The notes under the pieces were generated by a model. The model made no database searches. It saw only the letters and a list, made by a program, of their open reading frames with translations, and had not been told where the DNA came from. Below, one piece after another: positions 63,315 to 64,000 of a DNA stretch of 64,000 nucleotides (position 1 is the first letter of the stretch; every line of letters starts with the position of its first letter). Both the position numbers and the translations under genes were made by a program. Origin of the DNA: Spirosoma endbachense (GTDB taxonomy: Bacteria > Bacteroidota > Bacteroidia > Cytophagales > Spirosomataceae); NCBI RefSeq assembly GCF_010233585.1, contig NZ_CP045997.1:1413244-1477243 (forward strand), in the 5' to 3' direction.

Positions 63315-64000
63315 TTACTGGCAGGCACCTTCGATTACAATGCGTCCATCTTCAAATCTGAAAGTCGCTTTGGTAACTGAGCAGATTGCCTGTAATTTCT
63401 GCCGTAGTGTTTCATCAGTAAATTGGGTGGTGATACGGCAATCTGAAAAACTTGTTTCATTATAGGATATTTGGACTCCGTAACTCATTTCAAGCCTCCG
63501 AAAAAGCTCGGAGACAAGCGTATCCTCCAAGTCAGGTACTAGCTGAACATTTCGCATGTCCGGCAGGCCCCAGGGGACTTCCACCTTACCCGATCGAAAA
63601 TTTTCACTTTGGCTGTCGTAAACGACTTGTTGATTCTGGGTGAGGAGGACGTCTGCATCTGTACTACCCCGATCCGCATTGGAACGCACGGAAACTTGAC
63701 CGGTTTTAACAGCTACGACTACTTTATTACGACTACATTTGATCCTGAAACTTGTGCCAAGGACTTTGGTCAACGTCTCGCCGGCAATTACCAGAAATGG
63801 TTTCTCTGTATTTCGAGCAACATCAAAAAAAGCACTCCCTGTCAGCTCAACTTTCCTGACTGAGTATCTAATATTTTTGGGATATCTAATAGAGCTTCCG
63901 GTATCGAGTGTGATCGCGCTGCCATCATCAAGCAAAATTGTAACGGCTTTTTCAGATTTGTTCTCGCTGATGACCATTTCATCCGGCGCATGCCCGAACG
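63315..64000 (-). CDS. FecR-family anti-sigma factor (5' end cut by the window edge)
   Basis: The open frame runs through the window end (no stop in 63978-64000), so this is the C-terminal part of a FecR protein. Visible are the FecR domain (VTILLDDGSAITLDTGSSIRYP, VELTGSAFFDVARNTEKPFLV, VLGTSFRIKCSRNKVVVAVKTG) and the C-terminal DUF4974 domain (about the last 75 residues; LVSELFRRLEMSYGVQISY). The N-terminal cytoplasmic part and the membrane helix are outside. The sigma gene is expected further upstream. Ahead of SusC by 77 bases. Confidence 0.88.
   Translation of the reverse strand, partial: FGHAPDEMVISENKSEKAVTILLDDGSAITLDTGSSIRYPKNIRYSVRKVELTGSAFFDVARNTEKPFLVIAGETLTKVLGTSFRIKCSRNKVVVAVKTGQVSVRSNADRGSTDADVLLTQNQQVVYDSQSENFRSGKVEVPWGLPDMRNVQLVPDLEDTLVSELFRRLEMSYGVQISYNETSFSDCRITTQFTDETLRQKLQAICSVTKATFRFEDGRIVIEGACQ

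Noticed and set aside
1..64000. Transposases, prophage genes, tRNA or rRNA genes
   Set aside because: None could be recognised in the coding regions or the gaps; small RNAs cannot be excluded by eye.

Overview
The window looks like chromosomal DNA of a Bacteroidota bacterium of the order Cytophagales, probably Spirosomaceae (Spirosoma-like). The reasons are three SusC/SusD pairs, FecR anti-sigma factors, repeated orphan FtsX-type permeases, DUF4097/DUF4199/DUF1080 proteins, mostly no Shine-Dalgarno signal, and one promoter of the Bacteroidota type (TTG/TAnnTTTG). This assignment is from protein style only. I saw no rRNA, tRNA, CRISPR array, transposase or prophage.

Layout. 1-8.3 kb: three large orphan FtsX/MacB-type permeases with a small Uma2-like gene in between on the other strand. 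8.3-14.5 kb: a PA14-OmpA envelope protein, then a divergently read SusC/SusD pair. 14.6-15.3 kb: a decayed gene that ends at a long palindrome. 15.3-18.6 kb: a DUF4097 protein behind a near-perfect sigma-54 promoter, a small membrane protein, two ExbD/TolR-like proteins and a DUF1648-like protein. 18.6-24.6 kb: a YdiJ-type FAD/Fe-S oxidoreductase, a disordered acidic protein, a DUF1080 protein and ArfB. 24.6-28.2 kb: eight consecutive genes for one small, unrecognised protein family. 28.5-37.8 kb: an ECF sigma factor, FecR, SusC, SusD and a beta-helix-PDZ protein, which form one regulated uptake locus. 37.9-42 kb: DUF4199, a membrane-anchored LuxR protein, an FG-GAP protein, a metallo-beta-lactamase-fold hydrolase and an SDR. 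42.3-47.2 kb: conserved unknowns, an LEA-like helical protein and a type IIG restriction-modification protein with degenerate active sites. 47.4-53.3 kb: a complete tripartite RND efflux operon. 53.8-64 kb (minus strand): FecR (cut by the window edge), SusC, SusD and three sulfatases, which is a sulfated-glycan utilisation locus.

The strongest new observations are three. (1) The second permease (3059) and the DUF4097 gene (15516) carry the same control module: two tandem CYGTCC-N6-GGACAG-type dyads, then exactly 52 bases, then a sigma-54 -24/-12 element. This points to one unknown enhancer-binding regulator controlling an envelope regulon. (2) Eight tandem paralogues of a cysteine-free, about 115-residue helical protein have no function I can assign. 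(3) The type IIG-like protein at 43629-46520 has kept the family fold but has lost the nuclease lysine, the methylase NPPY asparagine and the target-recognition domain.
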